Assembly (NCBI RefSeq): GCF_015709455.1
Contig: NZ_JADNQW010000005.1
Coordinates: forward strand, 1,054,001-1,118,000
Length of the DNA: 64,000 nucleotides
Source of the DNA: Methylosinus sp. H3A
GTDB taxonomy: Bacteria > Pseudomonadota > Alphaproteobacteria > Rhizobiales > Beijerinckiaceae
Direction of reading: 5' to 3'
The notes beneath the pieces are model-generated. The model searched no databases, was not told where the DNA came from, and saw only the letters and a program-made list of their open reading frames with translations. Below, one piece after another: positions 31,177 through 41,084 of the stretch (position 1 is the first letter of the stretch; each line of letters starts with the position of its first letter). Made by a program: the position numbers and the translations under genes.

Positions 31177-33501
31177 ATGACGATGTTCGCGCGTGGAAGA
31201 CGCGGCTCCTCCCTTCTCCTCGGCGGCGCGTCTTTCGCCGCGCTGCTCGGCGTCGCCAATGGCGCGAGCGCCCAGACCTTCACGCCGCTGCCGGAAATCT
31301 CGATCGGGCAGGCGCCCGCCGCCGCGCCGAAGAAAAAGCCCGAGCCGGGCGTCATCGGCTCGGCCTCCGACTCCTCGACCGCCTATTCCGCCGACAGCCG
31401 CGGGCTCGATCTCGCCAGCGGCGGCGGCGGCTCCAATCCCATCCGCGGCATCTCCTGGCTGCCCTCGGTCGACGCGCCGGCCATCGATCCTTACGGCCTC
31501 GCCAATCTGCCCGGCGGCAACAAAGGTCTGCGCATCCGCGGCGAGGTGAGCCAGCACGGCAACAGCATCGGCACGGTGGAGGGACTGCCGCTCTCCGGCA
31601 TCAATCCCGGCCCCGGCGTCACCTGGCTCATCGACAATGAAAATCTGAGCAAGATCGTGCTGCGGCAGGGCCCCATGCCCTCCGACGTGAACTCCTATTT
31701 CACCACCGGCGGCAATTTCGACAGCCGCCTGCGCTGGCCCGCGGAGAAATTCGGCGGCGAGATTTCGCAGAGCGTCGGCTCCTTCTCTTTTCTGCGCACA
31801 TTCGCCCGCATCGACACGGGCGAGATTTTGAACGGCACGACCAAGGCCTTCGTCTCCGGCTCCTTCACCGACGCCGACAAATGGCGCGGCTCCGGCAAGG
31901 ATCCACAAGGCAAATCCGGCTTCGCCGTCGGAATCGAAACCAAGCCCGTCGACGGGCTGGAGGTGAAACTCTTCGTCGCCAAGAGCAGCTTCGACCAGCA
32001 CAGCTATCAAGGGCTCAATTACCAGCAGGCGAGCAATCTCGGGGCCTTCCGCCGCTATGACTTCGCGACCTATCCGGGCCCGACGACGGCCAGCCAGATC
32101 AATTATTACGGCTATAATCTCCAGCATTTCGATTCCTGGTCGGCGCTCTCCGAGATCACAGTGAAAGTCGACGAGACGACGCGCCTCGTCTTCAAGCCCT
32201 ATTATTTCCGCGAGGACGGCTATTATCTCGACGGCCAGGCCAATGGCCGCATCCGCAAATGGATCATCGACCACGACATGTGGGGCGTGGTCAGCGAGTT
32301 GCAGACGCGCGTGCTCGACACCGACGCCAAGCTCGGCTTCTGGCATGGCGTTCAGAATCTCCCCGGCCCTCCGACGGCTTGGGAAGTCTTCGCCCCCAAT
32401 GCCGCGGGCGGCCTCATCACCCCGAGCTGGGCGATCCTCGGCAAGCAGACGTCTCCGCACACATTCGATTCCGCCTATGGCCTCGCGAGCCGCGACTTCG
32501 GACCGCTGCATGTGGAGGCCGGCGCGCGCTATGTTTGGGAGCGCATGGCCGGCATAGACTCCTATAATTCGACCGGCATAGGCGACGTGCCCTATGACAC
32601 GGCGCTGGCGCTCTCCTCCGGAGTCGTCGCCAATCGTAGCGTCAAGCCCTTCACCATCGGCACATTCCTGCCCTATGGCGCGCTCACCTATCGGCTGACC
32701 GACGATCTGCTGCTGAAATTCGGCGGAGCCGCCGGCTATGGCGGGCCGGGCTATGACGCCTGGCCCGTGTTCCAGCAGAATTCCGCGGTCTTCCTCGCCA
32801 AGGGCATCACCGCCGATCAGCTGTGGCGCTCGATCAAGCCGGAGACCTCGACGCAGCTCGATCTCGGCCTGCGCTGGTCCTTCGACGGCGCCTATGGCTC
32901 GGGCTATGTGGAGCCGACGGTCTATTATTCACGCAACCACAATAAGCTCGTCTCTTACGATCCCGGCGTCGGCACGCAATATGGCGCGAATGTCGGCGAG
33001 AGCCAGAGTTACGGCGCCCAGGCCATCGTCCGTTATTCGCCGCTCGAGAGCGTCTCTCTCTTCGCTTCGCTCGGCTATCAGCGCGCCGAATTCGTTCAAG
33101 ACCTGCCGCTCCTGCCCGGCGCCTCCTCGGCGATCTATTGGTCGACGCGCGTGAAGGGCAAGCAATTGCCGGACGTGCCCTATTTTATTTCGACGATCGG
33201 CGGCGATCTGCGCATAGAGGAATTCACCATCACGCCGATCCTGCATATCGTCGGCTCGCGCGCGGGCGACACATCCGGCTATCAGCCGCTCGCCGGCTAC
33301 TCCACATTCGATCTCACCGTGAAATATGAGCACAAGATCGACTGGGGGACGATCACCGCCAGCGTCACCTGCATGAATATGTTCGACACCGCCTATATCG
33401 GTCAGATCAGCAGCGGCTATTATCAGCAGACGTCGGCCAACGGCATCTATTATCCCGGCGCGCCGCGCACCGTGCTGGCCAAGGTCGGCTTCAAATTCTG
33501 A
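31177..33501 (+). CDS. TonB-dependent outer-membrane receptor
   Basis: A 774-residue receptor with a signal peptide ending GASAQ (about residue 33), a plug domain (about 60-215, including GLRIRGEVSQHGNSIGTVEG and VLRQGPMPSDVN) and a 22-strand barrel that ends with the usual aromatic residue (VGFKF). GAAAGG-type purines (CGAAAGG) precede the ATG. It lies downstream of the FecBCD-type importer and TiaS-like pair, so it is the likely outer-membrane gate for the same ligand. No TonB, ExbB or ExbD gene is in the window. Confidence 0.87.
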   Translation: MTMFARGRRGSSLLLGGASFAALLGVANGASAQTFTPLPEISIGQAPAAAPKKKPEPGVIGSASDSSTAYSADSRGLDLASGGGGSNPIRGISWLPSVDAPAIDPYGLANLPGGNKGLRIRGEVSQHGNSIGTVEGLPLSGINPGPGVTWLIDNENLSKIVLRQGPMPSDVNSYFTTGGNFDSRLRWPAEKFGGEISQSVGSFSFLRTFARIDTGEILNGTTKAFVSGSFTDADKWRGSGKDPQGKSGFAVGIETKPVDGLEVKLFVAKSSFDQHSYQGLNYQQASNLGAFRRYDFATYPGPTTASQINYYGYNLQHFDSWSALSEITVKVDETTRLVFKPYYFREDGYYLDGQANGRIRKWIIDHDMWGVVSELQTRVLDTDAKLGFWHGVQNLPGPPTAWEVFAPNAAGGLITPSWAILGKQTSPHTFDSAYGLASRDFGPLHVEAGARYVWERMAGIDSYNSTGIGDVPYDTALALSSGVVANRSVKPFTIGTFLPYGALTYRLTDDLLLKFGGAAGYGGPGYDAWPVFQQNSAVFLAKGITADQLWRSIKPETSTQLDLGLRWSFDGAYGSGYVEPTVYYSRNHNKLVSYDPGVGTQYGANVGESQSYGAQAIVRYSPLESVSLFASLGYQRAEFVQDLPLLPGASSAIYWSTRVKGKQLPDVPYFISTIGGDLRIEEFTITPILHIVGSRAGDTSGYQPLAGYSTFDLTVKYEHKIDWGTITASVTCMNMFDTAYIGQISSGYYQQTSANGIYYPGAPRTVLAKVGFKF

Positions 33502-33599
33502 CCGAAAAACGCCCCGCCGACGCGATGCGGCGCCATCCGCGCGCGCCGGCGAGCGGTAAGACATATTTAACCATAGGTTGTATCGTTAAGCTTAACGCG

Positions 33600-35624
33600 A
33601 TGGACCGCTTGCAGCGCTCCGCTTATGGTGCGGCAATCCTTGGTTCGGGTCGTTGCGACGTGAAATATGTGAAGCGTTTCCTGGGCGTGACGGCGCTCCT
33701 GGCGTTCGGCGGGCAGGAGGCGGCCTCGCCCGCCCGCGCATTCGATCTGTTCGGCCTCCTCGGCGCCACCGAGGAGACGCCCGAGCCGAGCCGCGACGCG
33801 CTGCCCTATAGAATCGAATTCGTCGGCCTCGACGAGGCGGAGGGCCTCGCCCGCAATCTTCAGGACGCCTCCAACAGCTGGCGGCGGCGCCTGCAGGCGC
33901 CGCCCACCGGCGCCGGGCTGGCGCGGCGCGTCGTCGCGGATTTTCCCCGCCTCGCCGAAGCGCTATGGGCGAGCGGCTATTATGATGCGGAGATAAGGGC
34001 GACGGTCGCCGGCGTCCCGGTGCGGCCGGACGGCCATGGCGCCGATGTCGCGGCCGCCGCCGCGGAACGGCTGCGCGGCCAAGCGCTCGCGCCGATCCGC
34101 ATAGAGATCGTCCCCGGCCCGCTGTTCCGGCTGCGCAATGTCGTCATTCTCGACGCGCGCGACGGCAAGCCGCTCGACGAAGCGCTGCTCTCGCAAAAGT
34201 CGCTGGAGCGCGACAAGGAGGAGCCGGCCCGCGCCGCCGCCCTGCAATCCATGCAGACAGGCTGGATCGACGCGCTGCGCGCCAATTCTTTTCCGCTCGC
34301 CAAGGTCGTCGCGGCGAAGCCGACCATTCTGCATCCCGAAAAGGCGATGGATGTCGTCGTCACGATCGATCCGGGCCCGCGCGCGGGAATCGGCGAGGCG
34401 ACGGTGAGCGGCTCGCCCAGCATAGACCCGCAAGTGATCCGCTCTTTCATCTATCTCGAAGAGGGCGAGGCCTATAGTCCGAAGAAGCTCGCCGATACAC
34501 GCAAATCCGTCGGCCGGCTGGAGGCCGTCGGCTCGGTGAAGGTGGAGGACGGCGACAAGCTCGACGCAAACGGCAATCTGCCGATCTTCGTGCAGACGAG
34601 CGAGCGCAAGCGGCATACGGTGGGCGCCGACGCCTTTTTCTCCAATGTCGATGGGCCGGGCCTGCGCGCCTATTGGACCGACCGCAATCTGTTCGGCGGC
34701 GCCGAGCGGCTGCGTTTCGATGTCGAGGGCGGCCTCGCGCCCTTCGGTGGCGCGGCGAGCTACAAGGGCCTCTCCTCGATCCGCCTGAGAGACGTCATCG
34801 GCCGCGCCAAGGCGAGCTTCGTGAAGCCTGCTCTGTTCGGATCGCGCGACGATCTGCTGCTCGATATGAGCTTCGTGCGCGAGAGGACCGACTATTATGG
34901 GGCAGCGTTCGGAAACGCCTCGGCCGCGATCCGCCATCGCTTCAGCGATTCCGCCTCCGTGCAGGCGGGGCTGGAATTCGAGCGCGGCCATACGTTCGAC
35001 GCCTTCGGCCCGCATGATTATTCGCTGCTCGGCTTCCCGCTCTCGGCCAGTTACGACGGAACCGACGAGCTGCTCGCGCCGACCAACGGCTTTCGCGCCG
35101 TCGCCAATGTCACGCCTTATGTGAAGGCCTTCGGCGACAGCGTCGGCATGGTGCAATCCAAGACGCAAATCTCCGGCTATAAGGCCCTGGACGAGGACGG
35201 CTGGTATGTCCTCGCCGGCCGCATGGCGGCGGGCTCGATCGTCGGCGCGAGCATAGAAGACATACCCGCGAGCCATCGTTTCTTCGCCGGCGGCGGCGGC
35301 TCGGTGCGCGGCTATCGCTATCGCTCGCTGAGCCCGGACGCCGGCCTCCGCTTTCCCGTCGGCGGACGCAGCCTGCTCGAGGGCTCGGCCGAGGCGCGCA
35401 TAAAGGTGACGCGCGAGATCGGCGTCGTGCCCTTCTACGACATCGGCTCCGCCTTCTCCTCTCCCGTCCCGGATTTCCGCTCGTCGATGCGCTCATCGGT
35501 CGGCGTCGGCCTGCGCTATTACACAGGGATCGGCCCCGTCCGCCTCGATGTGGCGACGCCGCTCGGCCGGCGTCCCGGCGAGAACAGATTTGCGATCTTC
35601 ATCGGCGTCGGGGAGTCGTTTTGA
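33600..35624 (+). CDS. tamA: TamA: Omp85-family translocation and assembly module protein
   Basis: An Omp85 protein of about 674 residues: POTRA domains (about 60-340, e.g. LWASGYYDAEIRATVAG) and a 16-stranded barrel (GADAFFSNVDGPGLRAYWTD, RFFAGGGGSVRGYRYRSLSP containing the conserved RGY, and GPVRLDVATPLGRR), ending VGESF. TamA inserts in the outer membrane and cooperates with TamB. The start is uncertain: the ATG at 33600 lacks a clear ribosome-binding site, and a GTG at 33660 would place a good signal peptide (MKYVKRFLGVTALLAFG) right at the N-terminus. The stop overlaps the tamB ATG (TGATG). Confidence 0.87.
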   Translation: MDRLQRSAYGAAILGSGRCDVKYVKRFLGVTALLAFGGQEAASPARAFDLFGLLGATEETPEPSRDALPYRIEFVGLDEAEGLARNLQDASNSWRRRLQAPPTGAGLARRVVADFPRLAEALWASGYYDAEIRATVAGVPVRPDGHGADVAAAAAERLRGQALAPIRIEIVPGPLFRLRNVVILDARDGKPLDEALLSQKSLERDKEEPARAAALQSMQTGWIDALRANSFPLAKVVAAKPTILHPEKAMDVVVTIDPGPRAGIGEATVSGSPSIDPQVIRSFIYLEEGEAYSPKKLADTRKSVGRLEAVGSVKVEDGDKLDANGNLPIFVQTSERKRHTVGADAFFSNVDGPGLRAYWTDRNLFGGAERLRFDVEGGLAPFGGAASYKGLSSIRLRDVIGRAKASFVKPALFGSRDDLLLDMSFVRERTDYYGAAFGNASAAIRHRFSDSASVQAGLEFERGHTFDAFGPHDYSLLGFPLSASYDGTDELLAPTNGFRAVANVTPYVKAFGDSVGMVQSKTQISGYKALDEDGWYVLAGRMAAGSIVGASIEDIPASHRFFAGGGGSVRGYRYRSLSPDAGLRFPVGGRSLLEGSAEARIKVTREIGVVPFYDIGSAFSSPVPDFRSSMRSSVGVGLRYYTGIGPVRLDVATPLGRRPGENRFAIFIGVGESF

Positions 35625-38600
35625 TGCGCTTTCGTCTGCGCCGCATTCTCGCCTATGCGCTGGGCGCGCTGCTGCTGCTCGCCGTCGCGGGCGCGCTCGC
35701 GCTGCGCATGCAAATCCGCGAGGGCAAGAGCTTCCTCGCCGATCTCGTCTCACGCGCCGCCTCCTCGCCCGATATGAAAGTGGATATCGGCGCTTTCGAA
35801 GATCCTTTGTCGGCGCATCCGCTGCTGCGCGATATTTCTCTCGCCGATCGGGACGGCGTCTTTGCGAAGATCGACCGAATCGCTCTCGATTGGTCGCCTT
35901 CCGCCCTCTTCGCTCTGCGCGTCGATGTGGAGACGCTCGCCATAGGCGCGATCGAGGTCGCCCGCCGTCCGGCGCCCGCGCGCGCAACCGCCGAAACGAG
36001 CAAGAGCGGCGGCGGAAGCTTCGCGCTCCCCGATCTTCCCGTGCGAATCCGCCTCGGCCGGCTGGCGCTGGATTCGCTGTCGCTCGGCGAGCCCGTTCTC
36101 GGCGCTGCGGCGAAATTCACCGCGAGCGGCGACGCTGCGCTCGACAATGGCGCGCGCCTCGCCTTGGACATTCGCCGGCTGGACGCGCCGGGCTCCATCA
36201 CCGCGAAAGCCGATATCGCTGCGGACGGGCGCAAGATCACTCTCGCCGTCACGGCGCAGGAGCCCGAGGGCGGCGCCATCGCCCGCCTCGCCGCCCTGCC
36301 CGGACTGCCGCCGGTCGATATCGCCCTGACCGGCGAAGGCGGTCTCGACGACTTCGCCGCGCGCCTCGCGGCCCGAGCGGGAGAGAAAATCGGCGCCGAG
36401 GGCCGCGCCCATCTCACGCGCGATGGCGCGGCGCGGCGGCTGGAATTCGATCTCGAAAACCGCCTCGCCCCGCTGCTGCCGGCCGCCGCGGCGCCGCTCT
36501 TCGAAGGGACGACGCAGCTCGCCGGCGCCGCCAGCTTGCGCGACGATGGCGCGCTCACGGGCGACATCGCCATCCGCAGCCGAACGTCGGCGGATGGCGC
36601 GCCGCGCCCGCTCGATCTCGCCATCGCGCTGAAAGGCGTTCCGAAAGACGAGCGGATGAGCGCGACGCTGAGCGGAACGCTCGCCGCGCCGGCGCTCTCC
36701 GCGCCCGTGCTGGAAAAGCTGCTCGGTAAGCGGCTGGCGCTCGGCGGCGCGGTCGCTTCGCTTCCGGGCGGCGGCCTGCGCTTCGAGGGCCTGTCGCTGC
36801 GCGGCGACCATCTCTCCGCGAAGATCGACGGCGCCGCGATGCGCGAAGCGCTCGATGTCGGCGCGAGGATCGACATCGCCGATCTCGCTCCGGCCGATCC
36901 GCGCCTCTCCGGCCGTGTCGAAATCTCGCTGAAGGCGACGGGCTCCTCCGACCGGCCGAACGCCGACTTCGACGCGCGGATCGAAGGCGGCCGCCTCGAC
37001 GGCCATGCGATTCAAAAGCTCGCGCTCTACGGCTCCGCGCATGATCTCACCGGCGCGCTCTCCGCGACCGCGACGCTCGACGGCGCCATAGACGGCGCCC
37101 CGGCGCGCGGAAAATTGAACGCGCGCAAGGACGCCGGCTGGAGGCTCGACAATCTCGATCTCGCGATCGGCCGCGCGACGCTACGCGGCGCCGTCACGCT
37201 CGATGCGCAAGGCCTCGCCAACGGGCGGCTCTCGCTCGCCGCGCCCGATCTCGACGATCTCTCCGCGCTGGCCCTGCGCAAGCTCTCCGGCGCGCTGCAG
37301 GCGGACATACGCCTCGATGCTTCGCAGGGCGCGCAGAATGCGACGATCGACGCGAAGGGGACGCGCATTCGCGCCGCCGACGCCTCGATAGAACGGCTGA
37401 GCGCAACGCTCTCCGGCCACGATCTCCTGCGCAAGCCGGCGCTGGACGGAAGCGTCGCTGTGGATTCGGCCCGCATCGGCGGCAAGACCATTTCCAAGGC
37501 GCGCCTCACCGCCGCGCCCGCCGGCGCCGCCACCGCGCTCGATCTCGCCGTCGATGCGGAAGGTTTCGCCATCGCCAGCCGCTCCATGCTGACGCCGGGC
37601 GAACGAACGCGGCTCGACATTCAATCGCTCTCCGCGCAGCGCGCCGGCAAGCGCATCGCCCTCGCCGCTCCGGCGAGCGTCACGCTCGGCGGCGGCTCCG
37701 TGGAGCTGAAAGGCCTCGCCTTCGCGGTCGGCGCGGGCCGGCTCGACATCGACGGCGCGATCGGCGAGCGGCTCGATCTCACCGCGAGAGCGCGCGCTAT
37801 TCCGCTCTCCATCGCCGCCATCGCCGACGCCAGCCTCGCGCTCGATGGCGCGCTGGACGCGGAGGCGCGCATCACCGGCGACAAGAAATCGCCGAGCGGT
37901 GATTGGAAGATCAAGATCGCCAAGCTCTCCGCGCCGCAATTGCGCAGCAATGGCCTGCCGCCGCTCGACATAGCGGCGCATGGCGCGCTCGCCGGCGCGC
38001 GCACGAGTCTCGACGCGAATATCGTGCTCGGCGCCGGCGGGCGCTTCGCCATCACGGGCTCGGCGCCGATCGACGCAGCCGGCGCGCTCGATCTCAAAGT
38101 GAAGGGCGAGGCCGACGCCAAGCTCGCCGACACCGCGCTCGCCGCCAATGGCCAGAGCCTGCGCGGCAAGGCCAATGTCGATCTGCGCATCGCCGGCTCG
38201 CTCGCCGCGCCGGCGATCGAAGGCGGCGTGACGCTGGCGAACGGCTCCTTCTCCGATCCGCTGAACGGCGTCTATCTCGATCACATAGACGCCAAGCTCG
38301 ACGGACATGGACGCGAGATCGCCATCACGCGCTTGACCGCGCTCACCAAGAACGGCGGACAGATCGCCGCGACCGGCAATATCGCCGTCGAGCCGCAGGC
38401 CGGAATGCCCGGCGCTATTCGTATCAAAGCCAAAAATGCGCAGCTCGTCAGCAGCGATCTCGTCTCCGCCACCGCCGATCTCGATCTGGACATAGGCGGG
38501 CCGCTCGCGCGAGCGCCGAAAGTCTCGGGCCGCGTGACGCTGACGACGATGGAGGTCAATGTCCCCGATCGCCTGCCCGCCTCCTTCCAGGCGCCGCGCG

Positions 38601-39394
38601 GCGCGGTGCATATTTCGCCGCGCGCTTTCGCCAAAGAGATGCTGGCGTTGGAAGCTAAGGAGAAAGCGCGCGCCGCAAAACACTCGCCCTTCGACGCCAC
38701 CATCGATCTCGCGCTCGCCGCGCCCAATCGCATCTTCGTGCGCGGCCGCGGCATTGACGCGGAATTCGGCGGCGAGTTGAAATTGAGCGGCACGATCCAA
38801 AAGCCCGTCGTCAATGGCGCTTTCGATCTGCGCCGCGGCAAGCTGCAATTGCTGACCCAGCGCATCGATCTCACGCGCGGAAAACTGACATTCGCGGGCG
38901 GCCTCGTCCCGCAGCTCGATTTCACCGCCGAGACGACAGCGAGCGACGTCACCGCCAAGATCGGCGTCTCCGGCCCCGCCTCGCTGCCGAATTTCTCCTT
39001 CTCCTCCTCGCCGGAGCTGCCGCAGGACGAGGTGCTCTCGCGCCTGCTCTTCGCCAAGGCTTCGGGTTCGCTCTCGGCCTTTCAGGCGGTGCAGCTCGCC
39101 ACCGCGCTTGCGCAATTCTCCGGCGCCGGAACCGGCGTCGACGCATTCGAGAAAATGCGCAAGGCGCTCGGCGTCGATTCGCTCGATCTCGAGGCCGGCG
39201 GCTCCAGCGGGCCGACGGTCGGCGCCTCGCGCTATATTTCGGACAATATCAGCGTCGGCGTACGCACGGGCGCCAAGCCCGAGCAGACCGCCGTCAGCGT
39301 CGGCGTGGACGTCACCAAGAATGTCCGCGTGAAAGGCGAAACCAAGGTCGACGGCAAATCCTCGCTCGGCGTCGGCGTCGAATGGGAATATTGA
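35624..39394 (+). CDS. tamB: TamB: translocation and assembly module inner-membrane protein
   Basis: A 1256-residue AsmA/TamB-like protein with one N-terminal TM helix (RRILAYALGALLLLAVAGAL), a very long beta-taco region rich in Ala, Leu, Asp and Gly repeats, and the C-terminal TamB domain (DUF490) from about residue 900, with QKPVVNGAFDLRRGKLQLL, FSSSPELPQDEVLSRLLF and the terminal VGVEWEY. It spans the periplasm and works with TamA in outer-membrane protein or lipid transport. The ATG at 35624 overlaps the tamA stop, so the pair is translationally coupled. Confidence 0.9.
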   Translation: MRFRLRRILAYALGALLLLAVAGALALRMQIREGKSFLADLVSRAASSPDMKVDIGAFEDPLSAHPLLRDISLADRDGVFAKIDRIALDWSPSALFALRVDVETLAIGAIEVARRPAPARATAETSKSGGGSFALPDLPVRIRLGRLALDSLSLGEPVLGAAAKFTASGDAALDNGARLALDIRRLDAPGSITAKADIAADGRKITLAVTAQEPEGGAIARLAALPGLPPVDIALTGEGGLDDFAARLAARAGEKIGAEGRAHLTRDGAARRLEFDLENRLAPLLPAAAAPLFEGTTQLAGAASLRDDGALTGDIAIRSRTSADGAPRPLDLAIALKGVPKDERMSATLSGTLAAPALSAPVLEKLLGKRLALGGAVASLPGGGLRFEGLSLRGDHLSAKIDGAAMREALDVGARIDIADLAPADPRLSGRVEISLKATGSSDRPNADFDARIEGGRLDGHAIQKLALYGSAHDLTGALSATATLDGAIDGAPARGKLNARKDAGWRLDNLDLAIGRATLRGAVTLDAQGLANGRLSLAAPDLDDLSALALRKLSGALQADIRLDASQGAQNATIDAKGTRIRAADASIERLSATLSGHDLLRKPALDGSVAVDSARIGGKTISKARLTAAPAGAATALDLAVDAEGFAIASRSMLTPGERTRLDIQSLSAQRAGKRIALAAPASVTLGGGSVELKGLAFAVGAGRLDIDGAIGERLDLTARARAIPLSIAAIADASLALDGALDAEARITGDKKSPSGDWKIKIAKLSAPQLRSNGLPPLDIAAHGALAGARTSLDANIVLGAGGRFAITGSAPIDAAGALDLKVKGEADAKLADTALAANGQSLRGKANVDLRIAGSLAAPAIEGGVTLANGSFSDPLNGVYLDHIDAKLDGHGREIAITRLTALTKNGGQIAATGNIAVEPQAGMPGAIRIKAKNAQLVSSDLVSATADLDLDIGGPLARAPKVSGRVTLTTMEVNVPDRLPASFQAPRGAVHISPRAFAKEMLALEAKEKARAAKHSPFDATIDLALAAPNRIFVRGRGIDAEFGGELKLSGTIQKPVVNGAFDLRRGKLQLLTQRIDLTRGKLTFAGGLVPQLDFTAETTASDVTAKIGVSGPASLPNFSFSSSPELPQDEVLSRLLFAKASGSLSAFQAVQLATALAQFSGAGTGVDAFEKMRKALGVDSLDLEAGGSSGPTVGASRYISDNISVGVRTGAKPEQTAVSVGVDVTKNVRVKGETKVDGKSSLGVGVEWEY

Positions 39395-39437
39395 CGGGGC
39401 GCCGCTGTCGCTCGCCGACTCGCGACGCCTCGCCGAA

Positions 39438-39506
39438 GCGCTTCCCTCTCCTTCATCCTGAGGAGGCCTCGAAGAGGCCGTCTCAGGACGAAGGAGAGGG
39501 AAGCGC
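39438..39506. repeat. Large near-perfect palindrome, family A copy 2
   Basis: Two 25-base arms (39438-39462 and 39482-39506) match with a single mismatch, around an inner GGCCTC-GAA-GAGGCC stem. It shares CATCCTGAGGA/TCTCAGGACGAAGG-type sequence with the copies at 165-213 and 39553-39603. It lies 44 bp after tamB and may end its transcript. Confidence 0.75.
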
Positions 39507-39552
39507 GTCACGCACAGTGTTTAGCGGGCGATTTCCGAGGCGGCGCATGAAG

Positions 39553-39603
39553 CTCTCCTCGTCCTTCGAGACGGGCCCTGCGGGCCCTCCTCAGGATGAA
39601 GAG
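39553..39603. repeat. Palindromic intergenic repeat, family A copy 3
   Basis: CTCTCCTCGTCCTTCGAGAC, a GGGCCC-TGC-GGGCCC stem, then TCCTCAGGATGAAGAG. Together with the 39438-39506 copy it fills most of the 313-bp gap between tamB and tldD; nothing else is apparent there except the tldD leader. Confidence 0.75.
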
Positions 39604-39707
39604 AACTTCACTCGATTGCCCCGGGGGCCGATAGGTCGTCATTTCGTTCACCAACTCCTTCCGCTATATTGCCTCCAGAAACATCATTCACCCGAAAGGC
39701 CGCGAAC

Positions 39708-41084
39708 ATGCTCGACCGGCTCGTCGCGCGCGCAGCGCAATTGCCCGCCTATGGGGAATTACGCTGGCACGCCAATCATTCTTCCCGCATCATGATGCGC
39801 AAGGGCGTGTTGCTCGCCAATGGTCGCTCACGCGATGGCGGCGTCTCGGCGCGGCTCTATCACAACGGCGCCTTCGGCTTCGCCGCAGCGCCCGCCGACG
39901 ACGAAGCGACGCTCGCCGCCGTCATCGCCACGGCCAAGGACAATGCCGAATTCGCCGGCGGTCATGCCGCGAGCGGCGGGCTCTCCACCACGGCCGGAAG
40001 CGGAAGCTATGATTATCGCAGCAAGCGCGCGCCGCTCTCGGCGGAGCAGCGCGTGGAGATCGTGCAGCGGCTCGACGAGGCGATCCGCGCCCGCTATCCG
40101 GGCCTCGTCAATGTCGACATCTCGCTGTCCAGCCATGCCAGCGAGAAGATCCTCGCCAATAGCGACGGCGCCGCGACCTCTTCCTTCGTGCCGCGCGCGG
40201 CGCTCGTCGTCTCCATGAGCGTCGAAGCCAATGATGGAATCGTTGAGCTCTATGACATTCTCGGCGGCTTCGGCGAGATAGAGGATCAGTCCTTCGACGA
40301 AGCGACGCTCGCGCCCTGGCTCGAGGAGCTGCACGAGCATTTGCGCCGCAAGGCCGAGGGCGGCCAATGCGAGGCCGGCGATCACGATGTCGTGCTCGAT
40401 TCCGCGCTCGCCGGCATTCTCGCCCATGAGGCGATCGGCCATACTTGCGAGGCCGATCTCGTGCTCGCGGGCTCGGTCGCCGGCGACCATCTCGGCGAGC
40501 TGGTGGCGAGCGAGAAGATCACGCTCGGCGATTATGGCGGACGCGGGCCGGACGGGAAATCCTCCTTCGCCATTCATGTCGACGACGAGGGCACGCCCTG
40601 CCGCGATGTGGCGATCATCGAGGACGGCGTGTTGAAAAATTTTCTGCACAATAAGCGCACCGCGCAAATTCTGGACGCCGAGCCCGCCGGCAATGCGCGG
40701 GCCTTCTCCTTCCAGGACGAGCCCTTGGTGCGGATGCGCAACACCTGCATCGCCAAGGGAAACGACAAGCTCGCCGATATGATCGGCGCCATAGAGCGCG
40801 GCTATTATCTGAAGCGCTCCACCAATGGGCAGGCGGACGCGACGAGCGAATTCATGTTCGGCGTCAATTGCGGCTATGAGATTCGTGACGGCAAGCTCGG
40901 CCGCGCCATTCGCGACACGACGATTTCCGGCGTCGCTTTCGACATGTTGAAGAGCGTCACCCATGTCGGCGATGATTTCCGCTGGGCGGCGGGCGGCGGC
41001 TGGTGCGGCAAGAAACAGCCGATCGCCGTCGGCATGGGCGGCCCTTCGATCAAATGCCGCGTCACTCTGGGAGGCCGCGGATGA
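39708..41084 (+). CDS. tldD: Metalloprotease TldD
   Basis: A 458-residue peptidase U62-family protein with the zinc-binding motif HEAIGH at residues 240-245. Other conserved stretches are GVSARLYHNGAFGFAAA, DYGGRGPDGKSSFAIHVDDE, EDGVLKNFLHNKRTA and GGGWCGKKQPIAVGMGGPSI. TldD and TldE form a heterodimer that degrades unfolded or modified peptides, for example during maturation of microcins and peptide cofactors. GAAAGG lies before the ATG at 39708. The stop overlaps the tldE start (ATGA). Confidence 0.93.
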   Translation: MLDRLVARAAQLPAYGELRWHANHSSRIMMRKGVLLANGRSRDGGVSARLYHNGAFGFAAAPADDEATLAAVIATAKDNAEFAGGHAASGGLSTTAGSGSYDYRSKRAPLSAEQRVEIVQRLDEAIRARYPGLVNVDISLSSHASEKILANSDGAATSSFVPRAALVVSMSVEANDGIVELYDILGGFGEIEDQSFDEATLAPWLEELHEHLRRKAEGGQCEAGDHDVVLDSALAGILAHEAIGHTCEADLVLAGSVAGDHLGELVASEKITLGDYGGRGPDGKSSFAIHVDDEGTPCRDVAIIEDGVLKNFLHNKRTAQILDAEPAGNARAFSFQDEPLVRMRNTCIAKGNDKLADMIGAIERGYYLKRSTNGQADATSEFMFGVNCGYEIRDGKLGRAIRDTTISGVAFDMLKSVTHVGDDFRWAAGGGWCGKKQPIAVGMGGPSIKCRVTLGGRG

